DNA from: Falsibacillus pallidus
GTDB taxonomy: Bacteria > Bacillota > Bacilli > Bacillales > DSM-25281
Assembly (NCBI RefSeq): GCF_003350505.1
Contig: NZ_QQAY01000001.1
Span: forward strand, 1 to 64,000
Direction: 5' to 3'
Length of the DNA: 64,000 bases
Made by a program: the position numbers and the translations under genes. This document shows positions 47,378 to 57,247 of this stretch, in pieces (the stretch's first letter is position 1; the number at the start of each line of letters is the position of its first letter). A model generated the notes under the pieces. The model saw nothing but the letters and a program-made list of their open reading frames with translations. It ran no database searches and was not told the origin of the DNA.

Positions 47378-48337
47378 TTATCTTTTCCCTTTTACATATG
47401 GAGTTCCGAGCGCTTTTGGTGCATCCGCTCTTCCGATGAATCCTGCCAGTGCTAAAATAGTAAGCACATATGGAGCAATCAGAAGATATACACTTGGAAT
47501 GTTCTCTAACAGAGGAAGACTCTTTCCGACAATGCTCAAAGACTGGGCAAAACCGAAAAACAGTGCCGCTCCCATTGCTCCAAGTGGATTCCATTTACCA
47601 AATATCAAAGCTGCAAGAGCCATAAACCCTTGACCGTTGATCGTTGCATGTCCAAAATCGGATGAAATTGATTCGGCGTATACACCACCGCCGATGCCTG
47701 CTAAAGCTCCGGAAATCATTACACCGATATAGCGCATTTTCGTTACATTGATTCCCATCGTATCTGCTGCCATTGGATGTTCCCCCACTGAACGGAGTCT
47801 AAGTCCGAATGGTGTTTTAAAGATGATGAACCATACAATGAATGCGACGATAATTGCAAAAAAGGATGTATAGTACGTGTTCGCAAAGAAAATCTTCCCT
47901 ATAACAGGTATGTCTGACAGAACCGGAATATCCACTTTTCTGAAAGCATTTTGGATCATATCCGTTTGCCCTTTTCCATAGATAAGTTTAACAAGGAAAA
48001 GTGTCAATCCGACAGCAAGCAGGTTAATGGCAACACCTGATACAACCTGATCGGCTCTGAAACTGATAGAAGCAACTGCATGAAGCAAAGCGAATATGCA
48101 TGCAACAATCATGGCAGCTAAAAGGGCAAACCACTTGACTGAGCCGCCGAGCTGGTCAGAAAACGTAAGGTTGAAAACGATCGATGTAAATGCACCGATG
48201 ACCATCAATCCTTCAAGTCCGATGTTGACGACACCGGAACGTTCTGAAAATGCTCCCCCTAAAGCCGTAAAAATAAGCGGAGCCGCGAATAGTAGCGCAG
48301 AAGGGACAATAATTGATAGTATTTGAATAAAATCCAC
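47378..48337 (-). CDS. nupQ: Nucleoside ABC transporter permease (NupQ-like)
   Basis: A 319-residue BPD_transp_2 family permease with about 8-9 transmembrane helices: LIFTALGGAFSERSGVVNIGLEGLMVIGAF (typical IGLEGLM motif), FRADQVVSGVAINLLAVGLT, GEHPMAADTMGINV. It forms the membrane channel with NupP. Start is GTG 48337, directly abutting the nupP stop, with GGAGGGG upstream inside nupP. In B. subtilis the homologue imports guanosine. Confidence 0.93.
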   Translation of the reverse strand: MDFIQILSIIVPSALLFAAPLIFTALGGAFSERSGVVNIGLEGLMVIGAFTSIVFNLTFSDQLGGSVKWFALLAAMIVACIFALLHAVASISFRADQVVSGVAINLLAVGLTLFLVKLIYGKGQTDMIQNAFRKVDIPVLSDIPVIGKIFFANTYYTSFFAIIVAFIVWFIIFKTPFGLRLRSVGEHPMAADTMGINVTKMRYIGVMISGALAGIGGGVYAESISSDFGHATINGQGFMALAALIFGKWNPLGAMGAALFFGFAQSLSIVGKSLPLLENIPSVYLLIAPYVLTILALAGFIGRADAPKALGTPYVKGKR

Positions 48338-49387
48338 TTATTTCCCCTCCTTTTTGCTGATGCGCTCAATAAACCAGCGGATCATATAACTTGAAGCAAC
48401 GAAGAATATAATTAAAGCAATGACAATATCAACAAGTTCAGTCGGAACACCTGATTCCATTGGCATATTGAGAGCCCCTACTTTTAAGGCACCGAATAGC
48501 AATGCACCGAAAATGACACCTACTGCAGTGTTTCCGCCGAGCAGCGCAACCGCGATTCCATCGAATCCGATTCCTGTGAATCCAGATTTGATTGACGCGT
48601 ATCCAAAAGTCCCTAACCCTTCCATTGAGCCTGCAAGACCTGCAAATGCTCCGGAAATGACCATTGATAGAATGATATTTTTATTAACGCTCATACCTGC
48701 ATACTCAGAGGCATGCTGGTTGAAGCCTACAGATCGCAGCTCATAGCCTTTAGTAGTCTTCTCCAAGAGGAACCACATGATAAAGACACATGCAAGTGCA
48801 ATCAGAATTCCCCAGTGAAGACGGGAATAATCAGTCATCTGCTGCATTGCATCAGAGAATGCTAATGATGCAGAATCGTGGATTTTGTCGGTTTTATCGC
48901 TGTGATCTGAAAGGACAGTACGAATGAAATAGTTCGTCACATGAAGTGCGATATAGTTCATCATGATTGTGACAATAACTTCATGCACTCTGAATTTTGC
49001 TTTTAAAAATCCAGGGATGAAGCCCCAAAGCCCGCCTGCAAGGGCAGCGGCAATAACAGCAAGAGGCAAATGGATGAATTTAGGTGCATCAAATGCCACC
49101 CCTACCCAAACTGATGCCAGCCAGCCGACAATCAGTTGTCCTTCAACCCCGATATTGAATAAACCGGTTCTGAAAGCAAACGCTACAGCCAAACCTGCCA
49201 GAATGTATGGGGTGATCTGTCTGATTGTTTCACCGGTGTAATAAAGTTCTCCGAATGCACCATTCCATAGTGATGCATATCCATCTACCGGACTGTATCC
49301 ACTTACAAGCATAATGATTGCGCCAGCAATTACTCCCAGCAGAACGGCAATCAGTGGTATCAATATATTCATATATCGCTTAGCCAT
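48338..49387 (-). CDS. nupP: Nucleoside ABC transporter permease (NupP-like)
   Basis: A 349-residue permease: LAVAFAFRTGLFNIGVEGQLIVGWLASVWVG (INIGVEGQ-type motif), VHEVIVTIMMNYIALHVTNY, SVGFNQHASEYAGM and GVGFDGIAVALLGG-like segments. About ten transmembrane helices. ATG 49387 overlaps the nupO stop by 8 bases and has AGGTG 9 bases upstream; a GTG four codons earlier overlaps that site. Partner of NupQ. Confidence 0.92.
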   Translation of the reverse strand: MAKRYMNILIPLIAVLLGVIAGAIIMLVSGYSPVDGYASLWNGAFGELYYTGETIRQITPYILAGLAVAFAFRTGLFNIGVEGQLIVGWLASVWVGVAFDAPKFIHLPLAVIAAALAGGLWGFIPGFLKAKFRVHEVIVTIMMNYIALHVTNYFIRTVLSDHSDKTDKIHDSASLAFSDAMQQMTDYSRLHWGILIALACVFIMWFLLEKTTKGYELRSVGFNQHASEYAGMSVNKNIILSMVISGAFAGLAGSMEGLGTFGYASIKSGFTGIGFDGIAVALLGGNTAVGVIFGALLFGALKVGALNMPMESGVPTELVDIVIALIIFFVASSYMIRWFIERISKKEGK

Positions 49388-50915
49388 TCGTTTGTTCACC
49401 TGCTTTCACGCGCTTAGAACCAGCCATTAATAATCCTAATTCCTGCTCTGTAGTAGTCTTTGGATCTACGATTTCAATGATCTTGCCTTCATAAATAACG
49501 GCAATTCGATCACTGACATTCATGATTTCGTCTAACTCAAAAGAAATTAGCAGAACGGCTTTTCCGTTATCGCGCTGCTCAATCAATCTTTTATGAATAA
49601 ATTCAATGGCACCTACATCCAATCCGCGAGTAGGCTGTGCAGCAATAAGCAATTCAGGGTCGCGGTCGACTTCACGTCCGATAATGGCTTTTTGCTGATT
49701 TCCCCCTGATAATGCACGTGCAGGTGTGAATTCACTCGGCGTACGCACATCAAATTCCTGGATCAATGTCTTGGCCTTTTGATAAATGGCTTTGTAATTC
49801 AATACGCCATTTTTTGAAAATGGTTTCTGATAATACGTCTGGAGAACCATATTTTCACCAATTGGAAAATCAAGTACAAGTCCATGTTTATGGCGGTCCT
49901 GCGGAATGTGTCCAATCCCGGACTCTGTAATTTTTCTTGGCTTCATATTCAGAATATCTTTCCCAGCGAGTTTGATTGATCCGCTTTCAGCCTTCATTAA
50001 TCCTGTGATGGCTTCAATTAATTCTGATTGTCCATTGCCATCAACCCCTGCAATTCCGACAATTTCTCCAGCTCTTACATCCAGGTTCAAATTATTGACT
50101 ACGGAGACGCCGCGCGAATCCTTTACAGTCAAATCCTTGATTTCAAGTACATTCTCTTTAGGAACAGCATCTATTTTGTCCGTTTTGAATGTGACTTCAC
50201 GTCCAACCATCAAACTTGCCAATTCGATTGGATTCGTTTCAGACACATCCAGCGTCCCGATCCCTTTCCCTTTTCGGATAACAGTTACACGGTCGCAAAC
50301 TTCCATAATTTCTTTCAATTTATGTGTAATCAAAATGATCGACTTGCCTTCATTGATCAAATTCTTCATGATTTGAATCAATTCTTTGATTTCTTGAGGA
50401 GTAAGTACAGCTGTCGGCTCATCGAAAATCAAAATCTCAGCCCCGCGGTATAAGGTTTTAAGAATTTCAACCCTTTGCTGCATCCCTACAGAAATTTCAG
50501 AAATCTTCGCTTGAGGATCTACGGAAAGTCCATATTTCTCTGAGATCTCCCTCACGTCTTTTTCTGCCTTCTTTATATCAATTCGTCCTAGGGCTTTAGG
50601 CTCTTTACCTAAGACAATATTTTCCGTTACGGTAAATGTATCGACAAGCATAAAATGCTGGTGGACCATTCCGATTCCAAGATCATTTGCAATATTCGGA
50701 TTCGTAATCTTGACAGGATTTCCTTTTACTTTAATTTCTCCTTTTTCTGGCTGATAAAGGCCGAAAAGGACATTCATCAAGGTTGATTTACCGGCTCCAT
50801 TTTCTCCTAGTAAAGCGTGAATTTCTCCCTTTTTCACTTGGAGGGTGATGTTATCATTAGCAACGATGCCCGGAAATTCCTTGCGAATATTAAGCATTTC
50901 AATTACGTGTTCCAC
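49380..50915 (-). CDS. nupO: Nucleoside ABC transporter ATPase (NupO-like)
   Basis: A 511-residue protein of two fused ABC domains. First half: Walker A GENGAGKST, ISVGMQQRVEILKTLYRGA signature, ILIFDEPTAVLT. Second half has degenerate Walker A (GVDGNGQS) and LSGGNQQKAIIGREVDRDPELLIAAQPTRGLD. This asymmetric pair is typical of sugar/nucleoside CUT2-type ATPases. GTG 50915 is chosen: GGGAG lies 8 bases upstream, giving MEHVIEML. Cytoplasmic face of the transporter. Confidence 0.95.
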   Translation of the reverse strand: MEHVIEMLNIRKEFPGIVANDNITLQVKKGEIHALLGENGAGKSTLMNVLFGLYQPEKGEIKVKGNPVKITNPNIANDLGIGMVHQHFMLVDTFTVTENIVLGKEPKALGRIDIKKAEKDVREISEKYGLSVDPQAKISEISVGMQQRVEILKTLYRGAEILIFDEPTAVLTPQEIKELIQIMKNLINEGKSIILITHKLKEIMEVCDRVTVIRKGKGIGTLDVSETNPIELASLMVGREVTFKTDKIDAVPKENVLEIKDLTVKDSRGVSVVNNLNLDVRAGEIVGIAGVDGNGQSELIEAITGLMKAESGSIKLAGKDILNMKPRKITESGIGHIPQDRHKHGLVLDFPIGENMVLQTYYQKPFSKNGVLNYKAIYQKAKTLIQEFDVRTPSEFTPARALSGGNQQKAIIGREVDRDPELLIAAQPTRGLDVGAIEFIHKRLIEQRDNGKAVLLISFELDEIMNVSDRIAVIYEGKIIEIVDPKTTTEQELGLLMAGSKRVKAGEQTNG

Positions 50916-50967
50916 CCTGGTCACTCCCTTATTTAGAGCTGTATATTTTTAAGAAGATCAAGTAGTT

Positions 50968-50982
50968 AGAGGTCAGACTTCT
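50968..50982. promoter_or_regulatory. Candidate operator, AGANGTC-T-GACCTCT family (nupN-nupO copy)
   Basis: On the minus strand AGAAGTCTGACCTCT matches 14 of 15 positions of the perfect palindrome AGAGGTC-T-GACCTCT. It lies between nupN and nupO, 53 bases upstream of the nupO start. It could allow internal control or binding by the GntR regulator within the operon. Confidence 0.5.
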
Positions 50983-50996
50983 TAAAAAAAAATAGG

Positions 50997-51126
50997 AAAA
51001 AGGAAATCGAGTATCCTTTTTAAAATCCTAAATAGAAATAGGAACGGATCTCTCTTTCAAATCTCTATTTAGCATTCTACAATCATATTCCATAGGTAGA
51101 ATACAGGCGGGCAGATGCCCAGCCCG
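50997..51126 (-). other. Intercistronic stem-loops between nupN and nupO
   Basis: Three inverted repeats: AAAAAGGA/TCCTTTTT (50997-51004 with 51014-51021, followed on the minus strand by CCTATTTTTTTT), CTAAATAG/CTATTTAG (51028-51035 with 51065-51072), and CGGGC/GCCCG (51108-51112 with 51122-51126). Such hairpins behind a binding-protein gene often cut read-through or protect the 3' end, giving more binding protein than permease. This role is inferred. Confidence 0.55.
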
Positions 51127-51160
51127 TTTATCCTACAGTTTATTTCGAAAGATTGGCAGA

Positions 51161-52255
51161 TTACTTGCCAGCGTCAAATTTAGCAAACTCATCAGGAGTA
51201 GCTGGAACTTTCACTTCTCCATTGATGATTTTGTCTTTCCACTCTTTTACTGCCTTAAGAACATCTTCAGAAAGATTATCTTGTGTTGGAGCAATTCCTA
51301 CACCGTCTTTATCCAAACCATACTCGATAACTTCTCCACCAGGGAAGTTCCCAGCTTTTGTTTTTGTAGCTAAGTCTTTAACCGCAACGTCTACACGTTT
51401 AACCATTGAAGTCAATGTTACGCTCTTTTGCTCACCGTTCACTTCTACTTTACCTTCATCAGCTTGGTCTTTATCTACGCCGATAATCCAGAAATCTTTG
51501 TTAGGCTCTTTTGTTTTGCGGTCTTTAGCTTCTTTGAATGCACCGTTTCCAGTTGCACCGGAAGCATGGAAGATTACATCGACATTAGAAGAAAACATTT
51601 TGGAAGCGATTTGCTGTCCAACGTCAGCTTTATCAAATGCACCAGCATACTGAACATCTACAGTTGCATCCGGGTTAACAGATTTAACACCTGCTCTGAA
51701 TCCAGATTCGAACTTCTCGATCAACGGCATTTGAACTCCGCCCAAGAAACCGATTTTATTTGTTTTTGTAGTCAAACCAGCTACAACCCCAACAAGGAAA
51801 GAACCTTCTTGCTCTTTGAAGTTGATGCTTGCTACGTTTGGTGCATCTACAACAGAGTCAACAATTGCGAATTGAGAATCCTTGCGTTGTTCAGCGATTT
51901 CTTTCACTGCATCAGCCATCAAGAAACCGATACCGATTACTAGATCGAATTTTTTACGCACTAATGTGTTTAAGTTAGTGGAATAATCAGAATCAGAAGA
52001 AGATTGAAGATAGTCATATCCGTTTGTGCCTTTTTCCATTCCGTTTTCTTTACCGAATTCTTGAAGGCCTTCCCATGCTGATTGGTTGAATGACTTATCG
52101 TCTACTCCGCCGACATCAGTAACCATTGCTACAGTAAATTGATCTTTTCCTTCTTTGCCGCTTTTTCCTTCTTTATCGCTTGATCCACAAGCACCAAGAA
52201 GTGTTCCAGCCGCTAAAACTAGTGATAATGCAAGTCCTAACTTACGCTTTTTCAC
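51161..52255 (-). CDS. nupN: BMP family nucleoside-binding lipoprotein (NupN-like)
   Basis: A 364-residue basic membrane protein/PnrA-type substrate-binding protein. Signal peptide with lipobox LLGAC, lipidated Cys23, then a Gly/Ser/Lys-rich linker. [18 protein letters not shown] and [18 protein letters not shown] are typical of purine-nucleoside binders. GTG start with AGGGGGGA upstream. First transporter gene behind the GntR regulator gene; the lipoprotein sits on the outer face of the membrane. Confidence 0.95.
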   Translation of the reverse strand: MKKRKLGLALSLVLAAGTLLGACGSSDKEGKSGKEGKDQFTVAMVTDVGGVDDKSFNQSAWEGLQEFGKENGMEKGTNGYDYLQSSSDSDYSTNLNTLVRKKFDLVIGIGFLMADAVKEIAEQRKDSQFAIVDSVVDAPNVASINFKEQEGSFLVGVVAGLTTKTNKIGFLGGVQMPLIEKFESGFRAGVKSVNPDATVDVQYAGAFDKADVGQQIASKMFSSNVDVIFHASGATGNGAFKEAKDRKTKEPNKDFWIIGVDKDQADEGKVEVNGEQKSVTLTSMVKRVDVAVKDLATKTKAGNFPGGEVIEYGLDKDGVGIAPTQDNLSEDVLKAVKEWKDKIINGEVKVPATPDEFAKFDAGK

Positions 52256-52320
52256 TAAGATTCCCCCCTAATAATGGTTGATGATTTAGTAAGAAATGTG
52301 ATGAGCAGGGCGTTTGGGTT

Positions 52321-53049
52321 CTAATTGATGCGCTTACGCACAACATGGAAACTGAACTTGTCCGCTTTGAAATAGTTCACAGAATAGAGAATGGGCTCGT
52401 CGTTTTGATCATAATGAAGCTGTTTCAAAACAAGAAGCGCTGTTTCCGGATCACATTCCAGTATAGGAGAAATTTTATCATGGTATCCTATTGGTTCAAT
52501 CTGAGCGACTGCATGGGTAATTTTTCGGTTAGCCTCTTTTTCAAAAAAAGTGAAAATAGACCCATCCTCATGCGTGAAGTCATGAGGGAAAACGCTTCCA
52601 AGCACCTTATCAGTGCAATAAACCACTGGTTCCCCATTTGCTGTCCGGACCCTTTCGATCACGACCATTTCCTCATCCATACTGCATGAAAATCGCCGAA
52701 TATCATCCTCTGTTGGTCCTTGTGATGTAGAGCTTAAGAAGATGGTTCCGGGTTCCATCCCAGCCTGTTTGATCATGTTGGTCACACTATTCAGCTGTTC
52801 GATTCCCGATGTAAACAGTGGCTTCGCATTTACAAAAGTTCCCACACCGTGCCGCCTTATAATCACATTTTCTTCTTCTAAGATTCTAAGGGCTTCTCGA
52901 AGTGTTGCTCTGCTAACACCTAATTGCTTAGCAAGATCGAATTCAGAAGGAAGTTTTTCTTTTTCTCTATACACTCCTGCTGAGATATCGTTTTTAATTC
53001 GATCGATAACTTGCAAATACAAATGTCTACTGTCAGATTTAATCGTCAT
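52321..53049 (-). CDS. ymfC: GntR family (HutC subgroup) regulator YmfC/NupR-like
   Basis: A 242-residue repressor: N-terminal winged helix ([54 protein letters not shown] in its standard blocks, about 8-60) and a C-terminal UTRA ligand-binding domain (about 90-235) ending VVRKRIN. ATG 53049 has GGTGGGGG 5 bases upstream; an upstream GTG overlaps it. It lies 65 bases ahead of nupN, probably same transcript, so it is likely the operon's regulator. Candidate operators lie at 53074-53088, 53362-53376, 50968-50982 and 2225-2239. The ligand is probably a nucleoside-derived phosphate, by inference. Confidence 0.92.
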   Translation of the reverse strand: MTIKSDSRHLYLQVIDRIKNDISAGVYREKEKLPSEFDLAKQLGVSRATLREALRILEEENVIIRRHGVGTFVNAKPLFTSGIEQLNSVTNMIKQAGMEPGTIFLSSTSQGPTEDDIRRFSCSMDEEMVVIERVRTANGEPVVYCTDKVLGSVFPHDFTHEDGSIFTFFEKEANRKITHAVAQIEPIGYHDKISPILECDPETALLVLKQLHYDQNDEPILYSVNYFKADKFSFHVVRKRIN

Positions 53050-53073
53050 TGGATCCCCCACCATATTTTCTCA

Positions 53074-53088
53074 AGACATCAGACCTCT
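53074..53088. promoter_or_regulatory. Candidate operator just ahead of ymfC
   Basis: AGACATCAGACCTCT contains the perfect GACCTCT half-site; the block CATCAGACCTCTGATG (53077-53092) is also a perfect palindrome with a 2-base centre. It lies 25 bases from the ymfC start, fitting autorepression. Confidence 0.55.
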
Positions 53089-53117
53089 GATGTATTTCAT
53101 TCCTACTAATCGAAAAT

Positions 53118-53126
53118 ACTATAACA
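53118..53126 (-). promoter_or_regulatory. Candidate extended -10 for ymfC
   Basis: TGTTATAGT on the minus strand is an extended -10, about 70 bases ahead of the ymfC start; no clear -35 is seen. It may be a second start besides 53352-53381. Confidence 0.3.
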
Positions 53127-53351
53127 CTTTTTCAACTATAAATAAATAGGAGAGTAAGATTTTGTCGAAAAAACTTGTCCTAATTCCACTAGACTGAATC
53201 TTCACTGCGAAGGTTTGGAAAATACAGTAATATAAAGCCTTTTCATTTAGGTCTTACATCAAAAATTACCTCTCAAATGTCGATATTAAAAGAATTTTCA
53301 GATAAAAAATATATTTAAGAAAACGATTACAATAGTATGTCACATTCCAAA
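53127..53351. other. Long leader region upstream of ymfC
   Basis: AT-rich stretch between the two candidate promoters; no gene seen. It is either an untranslated leader or holds further control sites. Confidence 0.35.
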
Positions 53352-53381
53352 ATTAGACGATAGATGTCTGACCTCTTACAA
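53352..53381 (-). promoter_or_regulatory. Candidate sigma-A promoter of ymfC-nupNOPQ
   Basis: On the minus strand TTGTAA (53381-53376) and TCTAAT (53357-53352) are 18 bases apart, and the whole spacer is filled by the operator at 53362-53376. Confidence 0.5.
53362..53376. promoter_or_regulatory. Candidate operator inside the distal ymfC promoter
   Basis: AGATGTCTGACCTCT matches 14 of 15 positions of AGAGGTC-T-GACCTCT. It occupies the -35/-10 spacer, the classical repressor position. Confidence 0.6.
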
Positions 53382-53409
53382 CTAAATCTTCTCTCATTTC
53401 ACCAAAAAC

Positions 53410-53441
53410 TAAAAAAAGTACAGGAGTTTATTCCTGTACTT
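53410..53441 (-). terminator. Terminator of spoIIIE
   Basis: AGTACAGGA (53417-53425) pairs with TCCTGTACT (53432-53440); on the minus strand TTTTTTTAG follows. Confidence 0.92.
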
Positions 53442-53476
53442 CTCTCAATGTGTCATGTTAATAAGACTACGTATTT

Positions 53477-55819
53477 TTATGATGTATGTTCTTCGGAGGA
53501 TTTGGCAATCAATACCGTCCTTGGTTTACTGCCCTCATAAGGTCCTACAACACCTCTTAATTCCATTGCATCAATCAGCCTGGCTGCCCTGGTATAGCCG
53601 ATGCGGAATCTTCTCTGAAGCATTGAGACACTCGCTGTCTGCATATCTGCAATCAGTTGAACTGCTTCATCATACAATTCATCATCTACTTCCTCTGACG
53701 TCTCTGGGATGTCATCAGGAATCATTTCCTCCTGGTACTGAGCTTTCTGCTGGGAGATGACAAAATCAACTACTTCCTCCACTTCGTCATCTGACAAGAA
53801 AGCACCTTGTATCCGAACGGGCTTGGAAGCTCCGACTGGAAGGAAAAGCATATCTCCCCTCCCAAGAAGTTTCTCAGCCCCTCCCATATCCAGTATGGTC
53901 CTGGAGTCTGTCATCGAAGAAACAGCAAAGGCGATGCGGGATGGGATATTTGCTTTAATGACACCTGTGATGACGTCAACTGATGGACGCTGGGTTGCTA
54001 TGATGAGATGGATGCCGGCTGCACGGGCCATCTGCGCCAAGCGCGTGATAGCATCTTCGACATCGCTGGATGCAACCATCATTAAATCTGCAAGCTCGTC
54101 TACAATTACTACAATGTATGGGAGCATCGGCTGCTTTTCCCCGGATTCTGCATTATGCCTTTTTACATATTCATTGTATCCTTCAATATTCCTCGTCCCC
54201 GTATGGGAGAAGAGTTCATACCTCCGCTCCATCTCGTTAACTACTTTTTTCAATGCCTGCGAAGCCTTCTTAGCATCTGTCACGACTGGAGCTAATAAAT
54301 GAGGAATGCCGTTGTAAACATTTAATTCTACCATTTTCGGATCGATCATCATCAATTTCACTTCATGTGGTTTTGCTCTCATTAATATACTGGTGATGAT
54401 TCCGTTAATACACACACTTTTTCCGCTTCCTGTTGCACCTGCAACAAGTAGATGGGGCATTTTATTTAATTCAGCCAAGACTGCTTCACCCGTAATATCT
54501 CTTCCTAATCCGATTTGCAGTTTTGCTTCCGGCTTATTATTTTCTTTTGAATCCAACACTTCCCTCAGGGAAACCATTGCAACTTCAGAATTAGGGACCT
54601 CGATTCCAACGGCAGATTTACCTGGTATCGGAGCTTCAATCCGTATATCTTTTGCAGCAAGCGCCAATGCCAAGTCATCATTCAGGCTGACTATTTTACT
54701 TACCTTTACACCGACATCCGGATGCACTTCATATTTTGTGACCGCCGGACCAAGATGTACTTGGGTTACTTTTGCCTTTACACCGAAACTTTGGAAGGTT
54801 CTTTCCAATTTGGCTGCATTGGAATGGATCAATTCATATTCATTGGATTGATCAGTTGCCCTCGGCATCTTCAATAATGCTAAGGAAGGCAATTGGTAAT
54901 CCAGGTTCTCGACCTCCGTAAACGTAATGGGAGGTGCGCTTGCATCTTCATCGGAGCCCTTTGCTGCAGGTGGGTTATCGTTTTGATTTGAAGGCTCTTC
55001 TTTAGGTGATGCCCCGTAAGCCTTGTCAGCAAAACTGGAAATAAGAGGCTCTGATTTCTCTGTAATAGGACTTGGAGATTGTAATTCGTTTTCAACTGAA
55101 TTCTCCGCCGCTGGTTCTTCCTTCTTCTTCTTCTTGGTCTTTTCTTTATCGTTTGTTTGTTTTTTTACTTTTCGTTCATCAGACCATTCCTTCATGTCCT
55201 CAATGAATACATCCCATTGATTCTTCATGAATTCTCCGATCATTTTTGCGGTTTTTCCGGTAAGGTCCCCGATTGACTTGCCTGTAATCAGAATCAAGCC
55301 AATCAAAATCAATACTATGGCAACAAATTTTGTTCCCTGCGAGTCAAAAAGGAAATGAGAAGCCGCAAACAGAACAGCGCCTATCATCCCTCCTCCAAGA
55401 TCTGCGGAGCTCGATTCCCCTCTTACTTCCATCCAGAAAAGCTCCCACGTATTCGTAATGACGCTTGGATTCTTAAAGGGGCCTGATTTTGCCAAAAGCC
55501 CAAACAGTTTGAGATGGCTTAACAGCAGCATGCTTGCTTGAAGAGTATAAATGCCCACGAGCCTCCGTTTAAAGAAATAAGGCCATTCTCTCTTCACCAT
55601 GAAGTAGAAGGCTAATCCCATGATACCGATCAGGGCTGACATATACCATTCCCCTAAAAACAGTCGAAAAAATAAAACAACCGCTTTCCCCACTGCTCCA
55701 AGTTTGATGATTGAAATTACACTGAGTGCAATCAAAAGGATTCCAATCAATTCATATTGGAGGGTCTTTTTTACCTCGGTTCTTCTTTTCGTTTTCGTTC
55801 TCTTTTTCTTTTTTGCCAT
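53477..55819 (-). CDS. spoIIIE: DNA translocase SpoIIIE/FtsK
   Basis: A 780-residue septal DNA pump that moves the chromosome into the forespore. Four N-terminal transmembrane helices (about 22-165) are followed by an acidic/Pro-rich linker, then alpha/beta motor domains with Walker [16 protein letters not shown] and Walker [17 protein letters not shown]-terminal gamma winged helix ([36 protein letters not shown] in its conserved halves) reads the DNA polarity sequences. ATG 55819 gives MAKKKKRTK; the longer frame to 55900 is not supported. Operon order rnjB-tepA-ylzJ-spoIIIE is as in B. subtilis. Confidence 0.97.
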   Translation of the reverse strand: MAKKKKRTKTKRRTEVKKTLQYELIGILLIALSVISIIKLGAVGKAVVLFFRLFLGEWYMSALIGIMGLAFYFMVKREWPYFFKRRLVGIYTLQASMLLLSHLKLFGLLAKSGPFKNPSVITNTWELFWMEVRGESSSADLGGGMIGAVLFAASHFLFDSQGTKFVAIVLILIGLILITGKSIGDLTGKTAKMIGEFMKNQWDVFIEDMKEWSDERKVKKQTNDKEKTKKKKKEEPAAENSVENELQSPSPITEKSEPLISSFADKAYGASPKEEPSNQNDNPPAAKGSDEDASAPPITFTEVENLDYQLPSLALLKMPRATDQSNEYELIHSNAAKLERTFQSFGVKAKVTQVHLGPAVTKYEVHPDVGVKVSKIVSLNDDLALALAAKDIRIEAPIPGKSAVGIEVPNSEVAMVSLREVLDSKENNKPEAKLQIGLGRDITGEAVLAELNKMPHLLVAGATGSGKSVCINGIITSILMRAKPHEVKLMMIDPKMVELNVYNGIPHLLAPVVTDAKKASQALKKVVNEMERRYELFSHTGTRNIEGYNEYVKRHNAESGEKQPMLPYIVVIVDELADLMMVASSDVEDAITRLAQMARAAGIHLIIATQRPSVDVITGVIKANIPSRIAFAVSSMTDSRTILDMGGAEKLLGRGDMLFLPVGASKPVRIQGAFLSDDEVEEVVDFVISQQKAQYQEEMIPDDIPETSEEVDDELYDEAVQLIADMQTASVSMLQRRFRIGYTRAARLIDAMELRGVVGPYEGSKPRTVLIAKSSEEHTS

Positions 55820-55870
55820 TTCAAAACCACCCAATATTCCCATAATATGTATATAGGCCCGCTCCCTTAC

Positions 55871-55919
55871 TAATAAAAAGACGCAAGGCTGACCCATCAA
55901 TTCCTTTCACCCTTGCGAT
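55871..55919 (-). terminator. Probable terminator of tepA-ylzJ
   Basis: CGCAAGG (minus strand, 55917-55911) pairs with CCTTGCG (55888-55882) across a 22-base loop, followed by TCTTTTTATT. Confidence 0.7.
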
Positions 55920-56057
55920 CCTGGTGTCCGGTTAAATCGAAGGTCAGCCCCATGTATGTTAAACAGCGCCTAAGAGGCGAAGCCTTTTTCTGTTCATTAA
56001 TCCACTTATATTATAGCATATTGTTTCCAGTGCAGGAAATGGTTCTATCATACGGAA

Positions 56058-56267
56058 TTATTGGTTATTGATGTATTGCCCTGGTTCACATTCAGGAGTC
56101 AGGTAATGCGAAGGGTCGCTGCTCATGATCCTCATGACACGGTACCCTTGGTCACATTTCTGCACCATCAGGGGGATGCCATTCCATGTAATCATCTTAG
56201 TGGAATCGAATGTGTTTTCACCCGGTGGAAAAATTAATTCCTGCGGCATAGAAGTGTACAGAATCAT
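56058..56267 (-). CDS. ylzJ: YlzJ-like family small protein
   Basis: A 69-residue protein: [16 protein letters not shown], then [27 protein letters not shown] and a short acidic tail. Matches the small YlzJ family always found next to tepA and spoIIIE. Function unknown to me. Its ATG overlaps the tepA stop by 4 bases (ATGA), so the two are translationally coupled. Confidence 0.9.
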   Translation of the reverse strand: MILYTSMPQELIFPPGENTFDSTKMITWNGIPLMVQKCDQGYRVMRIMSSDPSHYLTPECEPGQYINNQ

Positions 56268-57007
56268 TGAATCATCCCTTCTTCCTTGTCACCGCTTTTT
56301 AAATCTATTAATTCATTCAATTTTTTCATTGCTTTCCCGATGCCCCCGACCTCATCAATCAGGCCATATTCCACTGCATCAGCCCCTACTACATTTGTTC
56401 CGATATCCCTTGTCAGATTCCCTTTAGCAAACATGAGGTCTTTGAACTTCTCTTCTGAAATCTTGGAGTGTTTGGTGACAAAGTTCACTACGCGGTCCTG
56501 CATTTTGTCCAAGTATTCAAACGTTGCAGGGACACCTATGACGAGACCTGTCAATCGTACTGGATGGATGGTCATCGTCGCTGTTTCCGCAATGAACGAA
56601 TAGTTGCATGAAACGGCTATCGGTACACCAATGGAGTGGCCGCCTCCCAGCACAATGGATACAGAAGGTTTTGAGAGGGATGCAATCATTTCAGAAATGG
56701 CAAGACCTGCTTCAACATCCCCTCCAACTGTATTTAGAAGCACTAATATGCCTTCAATTTTAGGGTTTTGTTCAATCGCCACCAACTGGGGAATAACATG
56801 TTCATATTTGGTCGTCTTATTTTGTGGAGGCAGCTGCATATGGCCTTCAATCTGACCAACTATTGTCAAACAATGGATTTTGGAATCCTGTGAAAGCTGA
56901 GGCACATTGGTTTGGCCAAGCTGCTGAATTTTTTCCATTAAACCCGAAGGCTTATCTTTTTGATCCTGATCCTTCTGAGGCTCTGATTCATTCATTTTGA
57001 ATTCCAT
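56264..57007 (-). CDS. tepA: TepA, ClpP-like translocation-enhancing serine protease
   Basis: A 247-residue ClpP/crotonase-fold protein. After a charged N-terminal region (about 1-40) the core has [44 protein letters not shown] and [17 protein letters not shown] with the nucleophile Ser in GGGHSIGV. B. subtilis TepA helps secretion and degrades spore proteins during germination. ATG 57007 is chosen because AAAGGAG lies 9 bases upstream; 16 more codons are excluded. Cytoplasmic. Confidence 0.92.
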   Translation of the reverse strand: MEFKMNESEPQKDQDQKDKPSGLMEKIQQLGQTNVPQLSQDSKIHCLTIVGQIEGHMQLPPQNKTTKYEHVIPQLVAIEQNPKIEGILVLLNTVGGDVEAGLAISEMIASLSKPSVSIVLGGGHSIGVPIAVSCNYSFIAETATMTIHPVRLTGLVIGVPATFEYLDKMQDRVVNFVTKHSKISEEKFKDLMFAKGNLTRDIGTNVVGADAVEYGLIDEVGGIGKAMKKLNELIDLKSGDKEEGMIQ

Positions 57008-57092
57008 AAATTTTAGCTCCTTTGGACATATGATATTGTTAGTATCCTCCCACACCCTGATTTCATTCTTTGAGCTATAAAGTTAAAGAACA

Positions 57093-57120
57093 AAAAAAGA
57101 TGCCGCGTGGGCATCTTTTT
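57093..57120 (-). terminator. Terminator of rnjB
   Basis: AAAAAGATGC (57094-57103) pairs with GCATCTTTTT (57111-57120); T-run on the minus strand. It lies on the far side of the repeat copy, which thus belongs to the rnjB 3' untranslated region. Confidence 0.85.
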
Positions 57121-57246
57121 AACCGTCGTCCAGCTCCATCGCCTAGCCCCTCGAGGTCATAAGCCGTACCTCTACGGAAATCAGGATTTCCTTCGAGTTC
57201 CGTCTTATGCAGGTCGGGGCTGACCAAGGCGATTCCGCTTTTGTTC
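57121..57246. repeat. Intergenic repeat family, copy 2
   Basis: Minus-strand reading starts AAAAGCGGAATCGCC, then GCCCCGACC-N-GCATAAGACGGAACTCGAAGG (quoted in parts), the same core as copy 1 at 35160-35375. Copy 2 is shorter and is itself a large imperfect inverted repeat: CCTAGCCCC/GGGGCT, CATAAG/CTTATG and GGAAATC/GATTTCC pair about one centre near 57183. It touches the rnjB stop and lies upstream of the rnjB terminator, so its RNA should fold into a long hairpin. Confidence 0.8.
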
Positions 57247-57247
57247 T

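Noticed and set aside
55820-55900. N-terminal extension of SpoIIIE
   Set aside because: SpoIIIE proteins begin MAKKK, and the extra 27 residues have no family support.
55930-55990. Hairpin GCGCCTAAGAGGCG near 55967-55980 as a plus-strand terminator
   Set aside because: No plus-strand gene lies upstream, and the true minus-strand terminator is at 55871-55919.
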